A DNA stretch of 64,000 nucleotides from Lujinxingia vulgaris (GTDB lineage Bacteria; Myxococcota_A; Bradymonadia; Bradymonadales; Bradymonadaceae). The notes under the pieces are model-generated. The model saw nothing but the letters and a program-made list of their open reading frames with translations. It had not been told where the DNA came from and did not search any database. Shown in pieces: positions 1 through 8,610 of this stretch. Numbering within the stretch: the first letter of the stretch is position 1; every line of letters begins with the position of its first letter. The stretch covers positions 620,001-684,000 of the forward strand of contig NZ_VOSM01000001.1 of assembly GCF_007997015.1 (NCBI RefSeq). The letters are read 5' to 3'. The position numbers were made by a program, and so were the translations under genes.

Positions 1-64
1 TGTACTTTTCGGCAAGTAACTTTGAGTTCGCCGAATTTAATCGCGGAAACAAGTACGTTTTCAT
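1..64 (-). CDS. 5' fragment of a further gene of the defence-like operon
   Basis: Reading leftwards from 64, an ATG opens a frame with no stop to the window edge (21 full codons, starting MKTYLFPRLNSANSKLL). Its ATG overlaps the TGA of the upstream gene in an ATGA junction, the same coupling seen inside this operon at 3908-3911, so I take it as a real sixth gene. Related Z1/DUF4420/MutL operons often end in an AIPR-family gene or carry a DNA methyltransferase, but 21 residues are too few to tell which, and I recognise no motif in them. Confidence 0.6.
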   Translation of the reverse strand, partial: MKTYLFPRLNSANSKLLAEKY

Positions 65-993
65 CTCTCCTCCTCTACAGCGCTTAGTACATCTTCGATT
101 TTGAGGTTGGTGCCCTGCAATTGCGACTCAAATCGATCTGGCGCATCTGCGAACAAACTTTTTATCTCCGGAAGAGAGGACTGGCCGAAAATATTGCGTA
201 ATACCATTCGCAATGAGCTGCCGAGGCTGCCTTCAGAATATTCGTGATTCGGATCCGTAAATGCTTCATGACGAAGTGCCATCATTAGTAGTTGTCGTTG
301 AACATCGTATCGTAAAATTTCAATCAGTAGGGTCGACGCGGCAGACGGCTCCTCGGGTGTTAACAGGCTCACTAAAGTTCGTTTGCGTGAGTTTAAATAA
401 ATTACCATTCCCACGGAAGCAGAGTGCTCCAAGCCATCCAACGTGAGTTCTACGTGCCAGGATGCGTTGGGATCATCGAATTTTGCCGGAAAGTTCCCAA
501 AGTTTTCTACGCATATGGGCAGTCGGGCCCCGGGGGCTTCAAGGGTGACCGCTTCTCGGTCCGACCAAAGAATACTTCCAGCCTGAGTTGCTCCGGGGAG
601 ACGCGTACTGCCGGGGTCATGCACGATGATGATGGTCTCCAGGTAGAGTTCTCCTCCGACCTCGGACCCTTTTATCGGAAGATGAAGTTCAATTTCTTCA
701 TGATTGTCCCCACTGTTGCTGCAGGTCAGAATCTGTTCCGGACTGCGTGCCCGGGCGTAGCTAGACAGAGACGTGGACCACTCTGCGAAAATGCTAATGG
801 TAGCGTCCTCTGCCAGGCAGCAATGCTCCCAGATAGCCTTCCTGTTGAGCTCGAGTACTCGGGAGTAGGAAAGATCCACCTGGTAATCCCAGGTTTTGGC
901 TCCAGTGGCCTCGTACCACTCGTACGCATGCAGAAACTCCAGCGGAGCTTCGTTGGGAAGCTGGACAAAGGGGCTCAGACGTAGGCTCGCCAT
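61..993 (-). CDS. Uncharacterised 310-aa protein of the Z1/GHKL operon
   Basis: I do not recognise a family. The product is a soluble 310-aa protein without signal peptide or membrane segment. The first two thirds read as alternating short hydrophobic strands (for example ELYLETIIIVHD), which suggests a beta-rich fold. The C-terminal third is helical, with a run MALRHEAFTDPNHEYSEGS. Its ATG shares one base with the TAA of the GHKL ATPase gene (TAATG), and its own TGA overlaps the next ATG, so it is translationally coupled on both sides. That coupling and the shared low GC make it very likely a functional component of the system. A role as specificity or adaptor subunit is possible but unproven. 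Confidence 0.85.
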   Translation of the reverse strand: MASLRLSPFVQLPNEAPLEFLHAYEWYEATGAKTWDYQVDLSYSRVLELNRKAIWEHCCLAEDATISIFAEWSTSLSSYARARSPEQILTCSNSGDNHEEIELHLPIKGSEVGGELYLETIIIVHDPGSTRLPGATQAGSILWSDREAVTLEAPGARLPICVENFGNFPAKFDDPNASWHVELTLDGLEHSASVGMVIYLNSRKRTLVSLLTPEEPSAASTLLIEILRYDVQRQLLMMALRHEAFTDPNHEYSEGSLGSSLRMVLRNIFGQSSLPEIKSLFADAPDRFESQLQGTNLKIEDVLSAVEEER

Positions 994-2900
994 TAGGCCA
1001 CCTCCCCAGTTTCATCGTCTGTGAACGACTCCGTCTTGATAGCCAACTCTACGAAACAGTCGGAGGGTTGCTCCAAGAGAAGCAAACCCTCGGTAATATC
1101 TGCAGGAACTTGTAAGGTGACTTCCGGTTGATTCAACGAATCTTGTTGAACGTCTTCGGAGCCAAAAACAACCCTTCGAAAAACAGGTTGTTCGAAGCTT
1201 GTGACGCTCTTGGACTCTTTCCCTCCACCCGCGATGACGACCCGGGCTTCGAAGATGAGGGTTGAACCTGATGTCAGCCGTAGGTGCTTGATATTAAAAG
1301 GAATCTCTTGAAGCGTGCGCCCATCTTCCACTCTTCGAGTAGGGGTTCCTAAGGTGACCTTCGGCTTACGCGCACTCGATCCACCCGAGCTAAGCGGTGA
1401 GTTACGAGCTTGTTTTCCTCTTGAGGTCGTATCAAGACCCGGAAGAGCCCCCGCAAGTTGGTCTGCGAGCCCTGCAACGGAGCGATGATAGGTCGTGGCA
1501 ATGTTGGTGGGGGAAGGTGTGATAAATTGTCGGGTCTTCTTCTCAATCCGATCAAAAGCCACATTAATATGGCTACGTTCCACTCGCGTCGAAAGGTGAG
1601 CCGCGACCCAGTCATCGTGAGAGGGTGGCTCTGATCGCTGAAAAATCCCCTCTACTTCTCGATCTGTAAGAAACACGCCGGCGAACTGCTCTCCCTCTAC
1701 GGGAGCTACCTTCATCGGGACGTATTTCAAGATGAGTCTTGTGTTTCTCATCAAAGCGACGTGGCGAAGCGGCTCATCGTCCCCCACGGGACAAGAGAAC
1801 GCCAAAGTGTCACCACCTTTCTCAAAGGGGCGTTTGGCTACCCCTAACTGTCCCAGAAGGCGTTTAGGTCTTTTTAGTTTGATGTCAAAAGAGCTAGCCA
1901 TTGCGCTGGAAGATTCGGTTTTTCGGATGGCGTCATAGGCGCGCACAAACACTCGCAGCCGCGGGTGCCTTCGTATATCGGGAATTTCAATACTTTCGCC
2001 GTTCCATCGCACTGAAAATTTTATCGCTTCATCGATGATTCGTGGCCAACAATTCCAAATAATACTGGAGACAATCTGATCTTGAGGTGAGACATCGGGA
2101 ACTGCTCGATCCCCATCATTCTCTTCAGCGAGATAAGGTTCAAGGACAGGGTCGAGAATCATGACAGTAGTGCCCGATTCATGGTTTGTTGCGACATCCA
2201 TCCCCAGTGACATCGCCAACGTGTCGGCATCGTCACCTACGAGTGGACCGAATCTCTGATTCTCATCTCGGACACCCCACCAATGGCGACCTGTGTAAAT
2301 TACTTTTGTTTCGTTATTATGGTATTTGTCTTGCCATGAAATGCCCACAAATCGGCTTTCAAGTTGGCCTTCCACGAGAGCTCGAGAATGTACCAGGATA
2401 GTTTTTGCGCGACTCGCCCGAAAAAATGATGAACGGCCATAGCCATAGCTGCCGCCAGATGCGCTCCCCTGGTGGTCTGTAGAAGGCTTTGTTTCCCCGA
2501 TCATAAAGACAAAGTTCACAAAATCACTTGTGCCTTCGGTGTGTACGTCCGAGCGCGTGGTACCTCCAAGTCCTTTTGTGTTTCGATCACTGACGATTAA
2601 GACGTCTTGCTTGGAGCCCGTGCCGAGCTTCTTTAACGGCTCTGGGCTGGCTGGCGTCAGACCACTCGTGATGTGATTGCGAAAAGCTGTCAGCTCCTCA
2701 TTTCGAATCTCTTTAAATTCGACGTTGAAGTGAATTGAGGTTTCGTCCTCTCGGCGAGCGTCCCAACTATTCTGGACTGACTCCCGAATAAGTAACTCTA
2801 GTGGACTCAGGTCGGGTGCGCCGAGGAGTTTCCCCAGGCCTCCTCCGGTGATTCCTCCAACTTCCGAAACGTGTTCTGCGAGAAACTCAAGACGTTCCAT
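993..2900 (-). CDS. MutL/MORC-like GHKL ATPase (paraMORC type)
   Basis: 635-aa ATPase. The N-terminal GHKL fold is clear: N-box at residues 36-50 (LLIRESVQNSWDARR, with E40, N44 and D47 as the expected catalytic and Mg-binding residues), a G1-box near 101-112 (LIVSDRNTKGLGG) and a glycine-rich lid at 149-160 (GGSYGYGRSSFF). The rest resembles the S5 and C-terminal parts of stand-alone prokaryotic MORC relatives. In the known family such proteins dimerise on ATP binding and probably clamp DNA. The gene directly abuts the DUF4420 gene upstream (no gap) and overlaps the 310-aa gene downstream by one base. Together with Z1 and PD-(D/E)XK neighbours this matches the MutL component of Mza/paraMORC defence operons; the antiviral role is inferred from that context. 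Confidence 0.88.
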   Translation of the reverse strand: MERLEFLAEHVSEVGGITGGGLGKLLGAPDLSPLELLIRESVQNSWDARREDETSIHFNVEFKEIRNEELTAFRNHITSGLTPASPEPLKKLGTGSKQDVLIVSDRNTKGLGGTTRSDVHTEGTSDFVNFVFMIGETKPSTDHQGSASGGSYGYGRSSFFRASRAKTILVHSRALVEGQLESRFVGISWQDKYHNNETKVIYTGRHWWGVRDENQRFGPLVGDDADTLAMSLGMDVATNHESGTTVMILDPVLEPYLAEENDGDRAVPDVSPQDQIVSSIIWNCWPRIIDEAIKFSVRWNGESIEIPDIRRHPRLRVFVRAYDAIRKTESSSAMASSFDIKLKRPKRLLGQLGVAKRPFEKGGDTLAFSCPVGDDEPLRHVALMRNTRLILKYVPMKVAPVEGEQFAGVFLTDREVEGIFQRSEPPSHDDWVAAHLSTRVERSHINVAFDRIEKKTRQFITPSPTNIATTYHRSVAGLADQLAGALPGLDTTSRGKQARNSPLSSGGSSARKPKVTLGTPTRRVEDGRTLQEIPFNIKHLRLTSGSTLIFEARVVIAGGGKESKSVTSFEQPVFRRVVFGSEDVQQDSLNQPEVTLQVPADITEGLLLLEQPSDCFVELAIKTESFTDDETGEVA

Positions 2901-3911
2901 CTACTGCCTCATCGTTACGAGTAGGGTGCTGACTTCATCTTCGCTTAGCGGAGAGAGCGACGGTACGTCGAGGTTCACTTCATAGCTCACTTTACCAATG
3001 CCCTCGGGGAGCTTGTCCGCAAAACTCTCTTTCGTCAGACGGGGAAAGCCAGCGTGGTCCACGCGGTAGAGAAAGGCTTCTACAAATTGAAGAGGCTGCT
3101 CCAAGTACGCCTCTTTTTGGTCCGGTTGATAACCTGCTGCCAAAAGCTTTTTGTGGAGATCGATCGAATTCACTCCTTTAAGGAGAAGCTCGTCAATCAT
3201 ACCAGGCAGCGTCATACCGGTTCCGGTGGGCGTTCGTATTTTCACAAAAAACAAATAGAGTTTTTGTTCTTTCGAAATATCGAGCTGCTCCAAAGACTGG
3301 ACGGAAATATGTCGTCCATTTTCGCGTGCCGACGTTTTGACCTCGACATTAATATTTCGAGAAACGAAATCGTGACTGGCACCATCTGGACCCACCCAGT
3401 GGTTTAAAACGTCGGGTGACTTATCCGCGAGCTTTGACAGAAACAGAAGTTCGCCCATTAAACCTGCAACTTTTCCTTTGGAGAGCACCCGCCCTGGCAT
3501 GCGTTCGAGAAGTTGTCGCCATCTCTCGAGGACTTTTAGTGCCAAAGGAAATGGGGAAGCGTCCGGCTCATTCAGTAGGTGGTCAATGATATCCTGAGCG
3601 ACAACCGTAAAGAGCTCATTAAGCTCCTCCAACTTACAGGCGATATCACAGAACAGAACCTCTTTGCCCGATACGATATAGGGTCGTACCTCGATCGAAA
3701 TCCCTTGACTGTTGTCCTCTCGCTCCTCATTCGCATTGTCAGGAACAGGAACAATCACATGGCGCCGTCCCTTTGAGTCGATTCCCAGGTAGATATCACC
3801 CCAGGCCGTCAGGGTGTTTGTGGGAAGAAGTTTCAGATCACTGAGAGCGAGGCCCGATTCGGTGATCTCACCGGCGATCAATTTCCATTGGTCCTTTAGC
3901 TGCAACTTCAT
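2901..3911 (-). CDS. PD-(D/E)XK nuclease-like protein, DUF4420 type
   Basis: 336-aa protein with a recognisable PD-(D/E)XK core near residues 145-200: a glutamate in GKVAGLMGELLFL, then an aspartate in ASHDFVSR, then the E-x-K in NVEVKTSAR, followed by a helix with HISVQSLEQL. This order (E...D...ExK) is that of restriction-endonuclease folds, and all catalytic residues look present. DUF4420 proteins are annotated as PD-(D/E)XK family members and occur beside Z1 and MutL-like genes. The ATG overlaps the stop of the Z1 gene by ATGA, and the next gene follows without a gap. It is the likely DNA-cleaving subunit. No methyltransferase is visible in the window to protect self DNA. Confidence 0.87.
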   Translation of the reverse strand: MKLQLKDQWKLIAGEITESGLALSDLKLLPTNTLTAWGDIYLGIDSKGRRHVIVPVPDNANEEREDNSQGISIEVRPYIVSGKEVLFCDIACKLEELNELFTVVAQDIIDHLLNEPDASPFPLALKVLERWRQLLERMPGRVLSKGKVAGLMGELLFLSKLADKSPDVLNHWVGPDGASHDFVSRNINVEVKTSARENGRHISVQSLEQLDISKEQKLYLFFVKIRTPTGTGMTLPGMIDELLLKGVNSIDLHKKLLAAGYQPDQKEAYLEQPLQFVEAFLYRVDHAGFPRLTKESFADKLPEGIGKVSYEVNLDVPSLSPLSEDEVSTLLVTMRQ

Positions 3912-6532
3912 CCTTCCAATTCCTCTTCGTCTTCAGGAACATCTTGATCTGCTTCCTCGGGAATCTGCGCTTCGAGTTCGTCGCCCCGGAACAAGCCTTC
4001 CAGATTATTCTGAAGATAATCTTGTTCGTTGAGCTTTGACTTGGGAAAGGACAGACCGATGCCGATGACATGATCCGCTGCATTAAGATCCCTTCGGTCT
4101 TTTGATTCTCCTGCGGGGCCTGAGTCTTTATCGATCGGGTAGATGAGAAGCAGGCCGCTATCAGGATATTGATTGTTTCGAAGGCTGCACAGGGTTTCGT
4201 GAGAAAGGCCTTTTAGCTCTCCCTCCCAATCCAGGTCGATGATCCGATCTGCGCGTGTCGTGAGCGCCTTTATGTTGGCAGGCTTAATGCTCTGAAAGCG
4301 AGAGCGGTTGACGAGGTGCACCGGCCGATCCAGTCCCAGGTCGATTGTGTCGCGATTTCTGCTGCCAATGATTCCAATATTCCAGTGAGTTAGACCACCT
4401 GCTGCATGCTCTTTCTCTAAATAATTGAGCAGAAGCCGGTTATCAAAGTCTTGGTGTAGAGATTTATACTCTTCGAGGAAATCATAAATAATTTTATATG
4501 GAACGGACCTGAAGAGCGATCGGCTGCCGCTCTTCTCTTCAAGCTGACTTACTGAGGCGGCTTCTTGAAGAACAGACCGGGTCGCCTGGAGGTTGTGTTG
4601 CAGCCACTCCAGGTTCTCATGGTCAAACTGGAAGGTCTGGTAGTGACTGTCGCTATAAGATGCTGACGCGAGCTTGACGTTCTGCATCTTCAGTCGGGAG
4701 GTTACTGCGAGCTTTGGATGGGTTTGCACCCGAACTGCAAAGTCTCTCGGTGAACGTCCTTCCGATTCGTATCTGCGGATATCGTTACGAATTTCTTCTT
4801 CGACGGTCGCTAGATGAATGAATTGGTCCAGCAACTCGGAGGTCATCCACACTCTCGGGAGGTCTTCGTATCCTGGCCGGTATCCAAACCAGCGACCCAT
4901 TTGAAGAAGAGTATCGTAAGCGGATGCCGTTCGAATAAAGTAACTGACGATAAGACCCTCCAATGTGAGGCCCCTGGAGAGCGTGTTTCCACCAATAGCG
5001 ATATGGACTTTTTTGTCGTTGTTTGTGTAAGTGAGCCCACCCCCAATCCTGCCATTGTCTACGACAATTTCGGAAGACTCAAAAACGTCGTTGAAATGCT
5101 GGATTAACTCATCAAAGTCTTTCTTTTCCACAGCCATATTAAGATCGGATGATGTCACTCGAAGGTGTTCCTCATCCCACACTTCGCGTAACCGGGCCGT
5201 TAGTGTGTCCGGGCTGTTGGTCCACTCATCCTCCAACTCGCTAAAGAACGTCTTCACGATGGACTGAAGCTGCCCATGTGTGTGTGTGTAGAGGGTGGTG
5301 TGGATGAGCATGCTCGTGTGTTTTCGTTCTTGCCCCCGGGCGAATCTGCAGGCGCTGGCAAGAAAGAAGTACAGTATTGCGCGCTCGAGAGACGGCGTCA
5401 TCGATGGCATAAAATTGAATCGGCTGTCTCGCCTGGGAGGGCAGAGTTGCTCGACGTCTGACTCCGGTACATCGCGGACCATATCAAGCCCATCATATGA
5501 TGCTTGATCCTCTTCATTCTGAAGCATCTCTCGACCGAAGATTCGCTCGGCACCGAAGTATTGGCGGGGACGGGGAAGGTCGACGATAAAGTCCCGCGGA
5601 TACAGGTCTTCTGGAAGAGAAGGGTCGATGAAGATATTCGCGAAGGGGGTCGCGGTGTAACCGAGATAAACGGTCTTTGGAAGGATCTCGAGTATCTCAA
5701 CGATTTTACGGTTTATTGCGCTGCGCTCGTCAGCCTTCTGGCGCGTGTTGACGCTGGCCTGGTCGGCTTCATCGTCGATAATTAGCACCGGGCAGTTTCG
5801 CCGCGTTTCTTCGGTCGCCGCGTCAAAGAATGAACGAATTCGTTCTAATATATGAACGTTCTTTTTGACGACGCAGAGAACCCGGCCATGACGATGCTTG
5901 GGGTTCAGTAAGTAGTCTGGAGACCCGACACCCTGGAAGTCTTGAGAGACCGATGTCAGTGAGTTCCAGTTCTCTGGATTTTGTGCGCAGAGCTCCTCAT
6001 CCAGCCGTCGCTGAGTTTGGCGCCGAAGAGAGCTGGTCATACCAGTGAGGACAATGACCAGTTTAAAACCGTAGTCAGCCGCTTTGGCGATCACGCCGGT
6101 GTAGTTGGCAGTCTTGCCGCTTTGGACATATCCAACGACCAGTCCGCGTGTATTTATGACACCCTCACCAGGGTGGGGAAAGTGCGCAAGGATTTTTGTT
6201 GTAGCGTCATCGACGTTTTTGACTGTGCTCTTTCCCCAGCCTTTCTCCAGCAACAGGTTTTTATAGTTCGGCCAGCACCATGCCTGTGGAAAGTCAGGTC
6301 CCGGATAGCTTGTTTCGATATTTGGTGCGCTTCGTATTACTCGTGGATCGATAGCATCGATGAAGCGTTTGGTGCGTTTGTGATAGGCTGCCACGACTTT
6401 TTCGACAAGTTGTTCATCTCCGCCGGCATATCTTAGTAAGCGACCTTTGGCCTTGGTCGGTGGGTAGCTAAGTATGAATGATCCATAATCTTCAATAAGC
6501 TCTTCCAATAGATCGTTATCGATGTGGTTCAT
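3908..6532 (-). CDS. Z1-domain superfamily II helicase-like NTPase
   Basis: 874-aa NTPase, the largest component of the operon. It has a Walker A at residues 134-141 (GYVQSGKT), a DEAD-type Walker B at 253-257 (DDEAD) and a motif III-like LGYTATP at 290-296. The Z1 region carries IAIGGNTLSRGLTLEGL and QMGRWFGYRPGY, the latter placed like an arginine-finger motif VI. The N-terminal 120 residues and C-terminal 250 have no recognised domain; the C-terminus is acidic. Z1 was defined in predicted restriction/defence operons with MutL-like ATPases. It starts 12 bases after the first gene of the operon, with AGGAC upstream of ATG. A DNA translocase or remodelling role is inferred. Confidence 0.92.
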   Translation of the reverse strand: MNHIDNDLLEELIEDYGSFILSYPPTKAKGRLLRYAGGDEQLVEKVVAAYHKRTKRFIDAIDPRVIRSAPNIETSYPGPDFPQAWCWPNYKNLLLEKGWGKSTVKNVDDATTKILAHFPHPGEGVINTRGLVVGYVQSGKTANYTGVIAKAADYGFKLVIVLTGMTSSLRRQTQRRLDEELCAQNPENWNSLTSVSQDFQGVGSPDYLLNPKHRHGRVLCVVKKNVHILERIRSFFDAATEETRRNCPVLIIDDEADQASVNTRQKADERSAINRKIVEILEILPKTVYLGYTATPFANIFIDPSLPEDLYPRDFIVDLPRPRQYFGAERIFGREMLQNEEDQASYDGLDMVRDVPESDVEQLCPPRRDSRFNFMPSMTPSLERAILYFFLASACRFARGQERKHTSMLIHTTLYTHTHGQLQSIVKTFFSELEDEWTNSPDTLTARLREVWDEEHLRVTSSDLNMAVEKKDFDELIQHFNDVFESSEIVVDNGRIGGGLTYTNNDKKVHIAIGGNTLSRGLTLEGLIVSYFIRTASAYDTLLQMGRWFGYRPGYEDLPRVWMTSELLDQFIHLATVEEEIRNDIRRYESEGRSPRDFAVRVQTHPKLAVTSRLKMQNVKLASASYSDSHYQTFQFDHENLEWLQHNLQATRSVLQEAASVSQLEEKSGSRSLFRSVPYKIIYDFLEEYKSLHQDFDNRLLLNYLEKEHAAGGLTHWNIGIIGSRNRDTIDLGLDRPVHLVNRSRFQSIKPANIKALTTRADRIIDLDWEGELKGLSHETLCSLRNNQYPDSGLLLIYPIDKDSGPAGESKDRRDLNAADHVIGIGLSFPKSKLNEQDYLQNNLEGLFRGDELEAQIPEEADQDVPEDEEELEG

Positions 6533-6544
6533 AGCTAAGTCCTG

Positions 6545-7390
6545 TTATTTGGTGGTTAGTTTAGAAGGTGATACGGTCAGGTCTTCTCTTCCGAGTCTAC
6601 GCGCTACTTTATTGAAAACCGCGGCATCATCGTCAAACCCGCCCGCTTCGTAGTCCGAATTTGCATCTTCGCTGACTGTGAAATACCGGACCGCTGCCTG
6701 AAGGTGACGATAGTCTTCACTGTCAAAATCTGATGATAGTTGAGACTCTTTCAGAAGAGTGATTAACCCATTGGCGATCGCAGTGGCTACGCCCATTTCG
6801 ATGGAGGGGGAGTCTTTGTGTTCGTCTCGAAGAAGCGCCATGTAGCCGCTGACTTCAAATTGAAGACTCAGGGGGCGTTCCGCCGGTTCGGCCATCAACT
6901 GCGCGAGGAGTGCGGCTGCCATCGGGGTCACTGTCGGCTCGTTGCTTTCAGGCTCAGGGGGCTCGACTATTACGTCTGAAATTTCATCGATAAACCGCTC
7001 AGCATCACCATCTTCGTATAAAGGGTGATCAGGGTGAGTTGGAACTGACTGTAGAAGGGTATGTGCCTGAACCCGGTCGCTAGAGGTTGATTCTGAACCG
7101 TTCTGGGGAGTTGAATCGGCGCTGAATGCCTTATCTTGTAATCCTTCTCGCTGAAAAGTGGCCAAGCAGCCGTCAAAGAAGGTTTTCCACGATTCGGTCT
7201 TTCCTATGTTATAAATCGCTGTTCGATAGGAGCGCACCCATGACCCGGGAAGATGTCGAAACTTGGGACGTCCATCCTTGAACTCAAAGAAGCCGTCAAG
7301 AGCCATCAAGTGTGCGACGACATTTCCAGTGTGTTTGTCGTCCTCAATGTATCCGCGAAATTCAAATATGTCGATTTGACCCTCAGGCAT
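6545..7390 (-). CDS. Uncharacterised 281-aa protein, first gene of the operon
   Basis: I cannot assign a family. The protein is soluble, with an N-terminal segment rich in aromatic residues (residues 1-85, including RHLPGSWVRSYRTAIYN), an acidic Ser/Thr/Pro-rich middle of about 60 residues that looks disordered, and a C-terminal alpha-helical part with SLQFEVSGYMALLRDEHKD and FDDDAAVFNKVARRLGRED. It is the promoter-proximal gene and has 12 bases to the Z1 gene. Only a weak Shine-Dalgarno (GAGAG) precedes the ATG. Candidate roles are sensing, or an adaptor between the NTPases; neither is shown by the sequence. Confidence 0.8.
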   Translation of the reverse strand: MPEGQIDIFEFRGYIEDDKHTGNVVAHLMALDGFFEFKDGRPKFRHLPGSWVRSYRTAIYNIGKTESWKTFFDGCLATFQREGLQDKAFSADSTPQNGSESTSSDRVQAHTLLQSVPTHPDHPLYEDGDAERFIDEISDVIVEPPEPESNEPTVTPMAAALLAQLMAEPAERPLSLQFEVSGYMALLRDEHKDSPSIEMGVATAIANGLITLLKESQLSSDFDSEDYRHLQAAVRYFTVSEDANSDYEAGGFDDDAAVFNKVARRLGREDLTVSPSKLTTK

Positions 7391-7696
7391 ATCGGCTCTC
7401 TCGTGCTAAATCTTGTGATCAAACAAGAAGTTCTGTCTGTCCGCGACGCGTATAGTTTCCCCGTTTAAATTCAACGGCAGTTGATTGTGACGTACTGTAT
7501 CGAGGGCGATTTGTTCCGGCAAGAGGCGAAGGACTGGGGATGGGCGGACCCGTCTTCGGTGTGAGCATGGTCTGAGGTAGTCCACATTAGGTAAGGTGAC
7601 GGATCAAGTGTTGTTTTTGAGTAATTACGATCAAATCTCCTGGGCATCTTAAAAGAAACGGTTGTTGGCCCAAAGACTTGTGAGGACTTTGAACTT
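7391..7696. other. Intergenic boundary between island and chromosome-like DNA
   Basis: These 306 bases separate the low-GC operon from the GC-rich AraC gene. They should hold the operon promoter on the minus strand; TATACG near 7448-7453 (minus) is a possible -10 but I find no convincing -35 at 16-18 bp. A weak dyad CCGTT-N7-AACGG lies at 7461-7477. No att-like direct repeat, integrase or tRNA was seen. Base composition changes towards high GC near 7700. Confidence 0.5.
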
Positions 7697-8578
7697 TCAC
7701 GCATCCCGCCTCCCCCCACCCCCATGCACCCCCCGCCACTCCCCCGGACTCACCTGATGCGCCTGCCTGAACACCCGGTGGAAGTACGACGCGCTCGCAT
7801 ACCCCACACGCTCCGCAATGATCTCCACTCGCTCGTCGCTGTGGAGCAACAACTGCCGGGCTCGCGACAGCCGAGCCCGGGTCAACCACTCCATCACCGT
7901 GGCGCCGGTGTGTTGGCGGATCAGCGTCGTTAAATAGGCCGGGGATTTGCCCATCGCCCGCGCGACCTCTTTTAACGAGATCGGCTCGCAGGCGTGACGC
8001 TCGATGTACCCCAGGGTCTCGGTGACCAGCGGCGGCGTCGTCACCCCGCTCGCCAGGCCGGGGCGCGGAGCGGCGCGTTGTACCTCGGTCATGAGCAGGG
8101 CCAATAAGCCCAGGGTTGCGAGATCGTGGTGGGGGGCCTGCGCCTCCAGTTCCTTCTCCAGCCTCTTAAAAAGCGCGATCACCTCCGGTAGGCGCCCGGG
8201 GTCCACGCGGCGCACCGCGCAGGCGCCGGCGGCGACCTCGTCGAAGGCGGCGGTGATCAGCCCGTCGCCCTGCACGGCAAAGCAGCTCGGGCAGATGGCG
8301 AGCATCCAGGATTCGCCCACGCCTCGGGCGGCCTCCGGCGCTCCGAGCGCGCCGTGGGGGGCGCCCTGGGGCACCAGCAAAAACTCACCTTCGCGCACCC
8401 GGTAGTCGGCGCCCTGCCAGACGCGCAGCTCGCCATTGACCACCAGGTTGAGGCTTGCGTGGTCGTGCACCACCGTGGCGTCGTGGTGGGGGCGCTCGCA
8501 GGGTTCGGTGCTGTGGCGCACGACGAGTGTTTTGTGGCCTTCAAGTGCGGAGCGCAGCACGGGTTTGCGGGTGGGCAT
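7697..8578 (-). CDS. AraC family transcriptional regulator
   Basis: 293-aa AraC/XylS-type regulator. The N-terminal half is a cupin-like ligand domain (DHASLNLVVNGELRV, then EGEFLLVPQGAPHG) and the C-terminal 100 residues contain two helix-turn-helix units (LKEVARAMGKSPAYLTTLIR and IIAERVGYASASYFHRVFRQ followed by VSPGEWRG). It lies 32 bases downstream of the flavoprotein gene on the same strand, so the two are probably co-transcribed and the regulator may control the pair. No effector can be named. No clear Shine-Dalgarno precedes the ATG. Confidence 0.9.
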   Translation of the reverse strand: MPTRKPVLRSALEGHKTLVVRHSTEPCERPHHDATVVHDHASLNLVVNGELRVWQGADYRVREGEFLLVPQGAPHGALGAPEAARGVGESWMLAICPSCFAVQGDGLITAAFDEVAAGACAVRRVDPGRLPEVIALFKRLEKELEAQAPHHDLATLGLLALLMTEVQRAAPRPGLASGVTTPPLVTETLGYIERHACEPISLKEVARAMGKSPAYLTTLIRQHTGATVMEWLTRARLSRARQLLLHSDERVEIIAERVGYASASYFHRVFRQAHQVSPGEWRGVHGGGGRRDA

Positions 8579-8610
8579 GGCGGGCTCGGGGCAGGGGTGA
8601 GTTAGCCGGG

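Noticed and set aside
7471-7725. 84-aa frame in the island boundary
   Set aside because: It overlaps the AraC 3' end and has no codon bias or motif.
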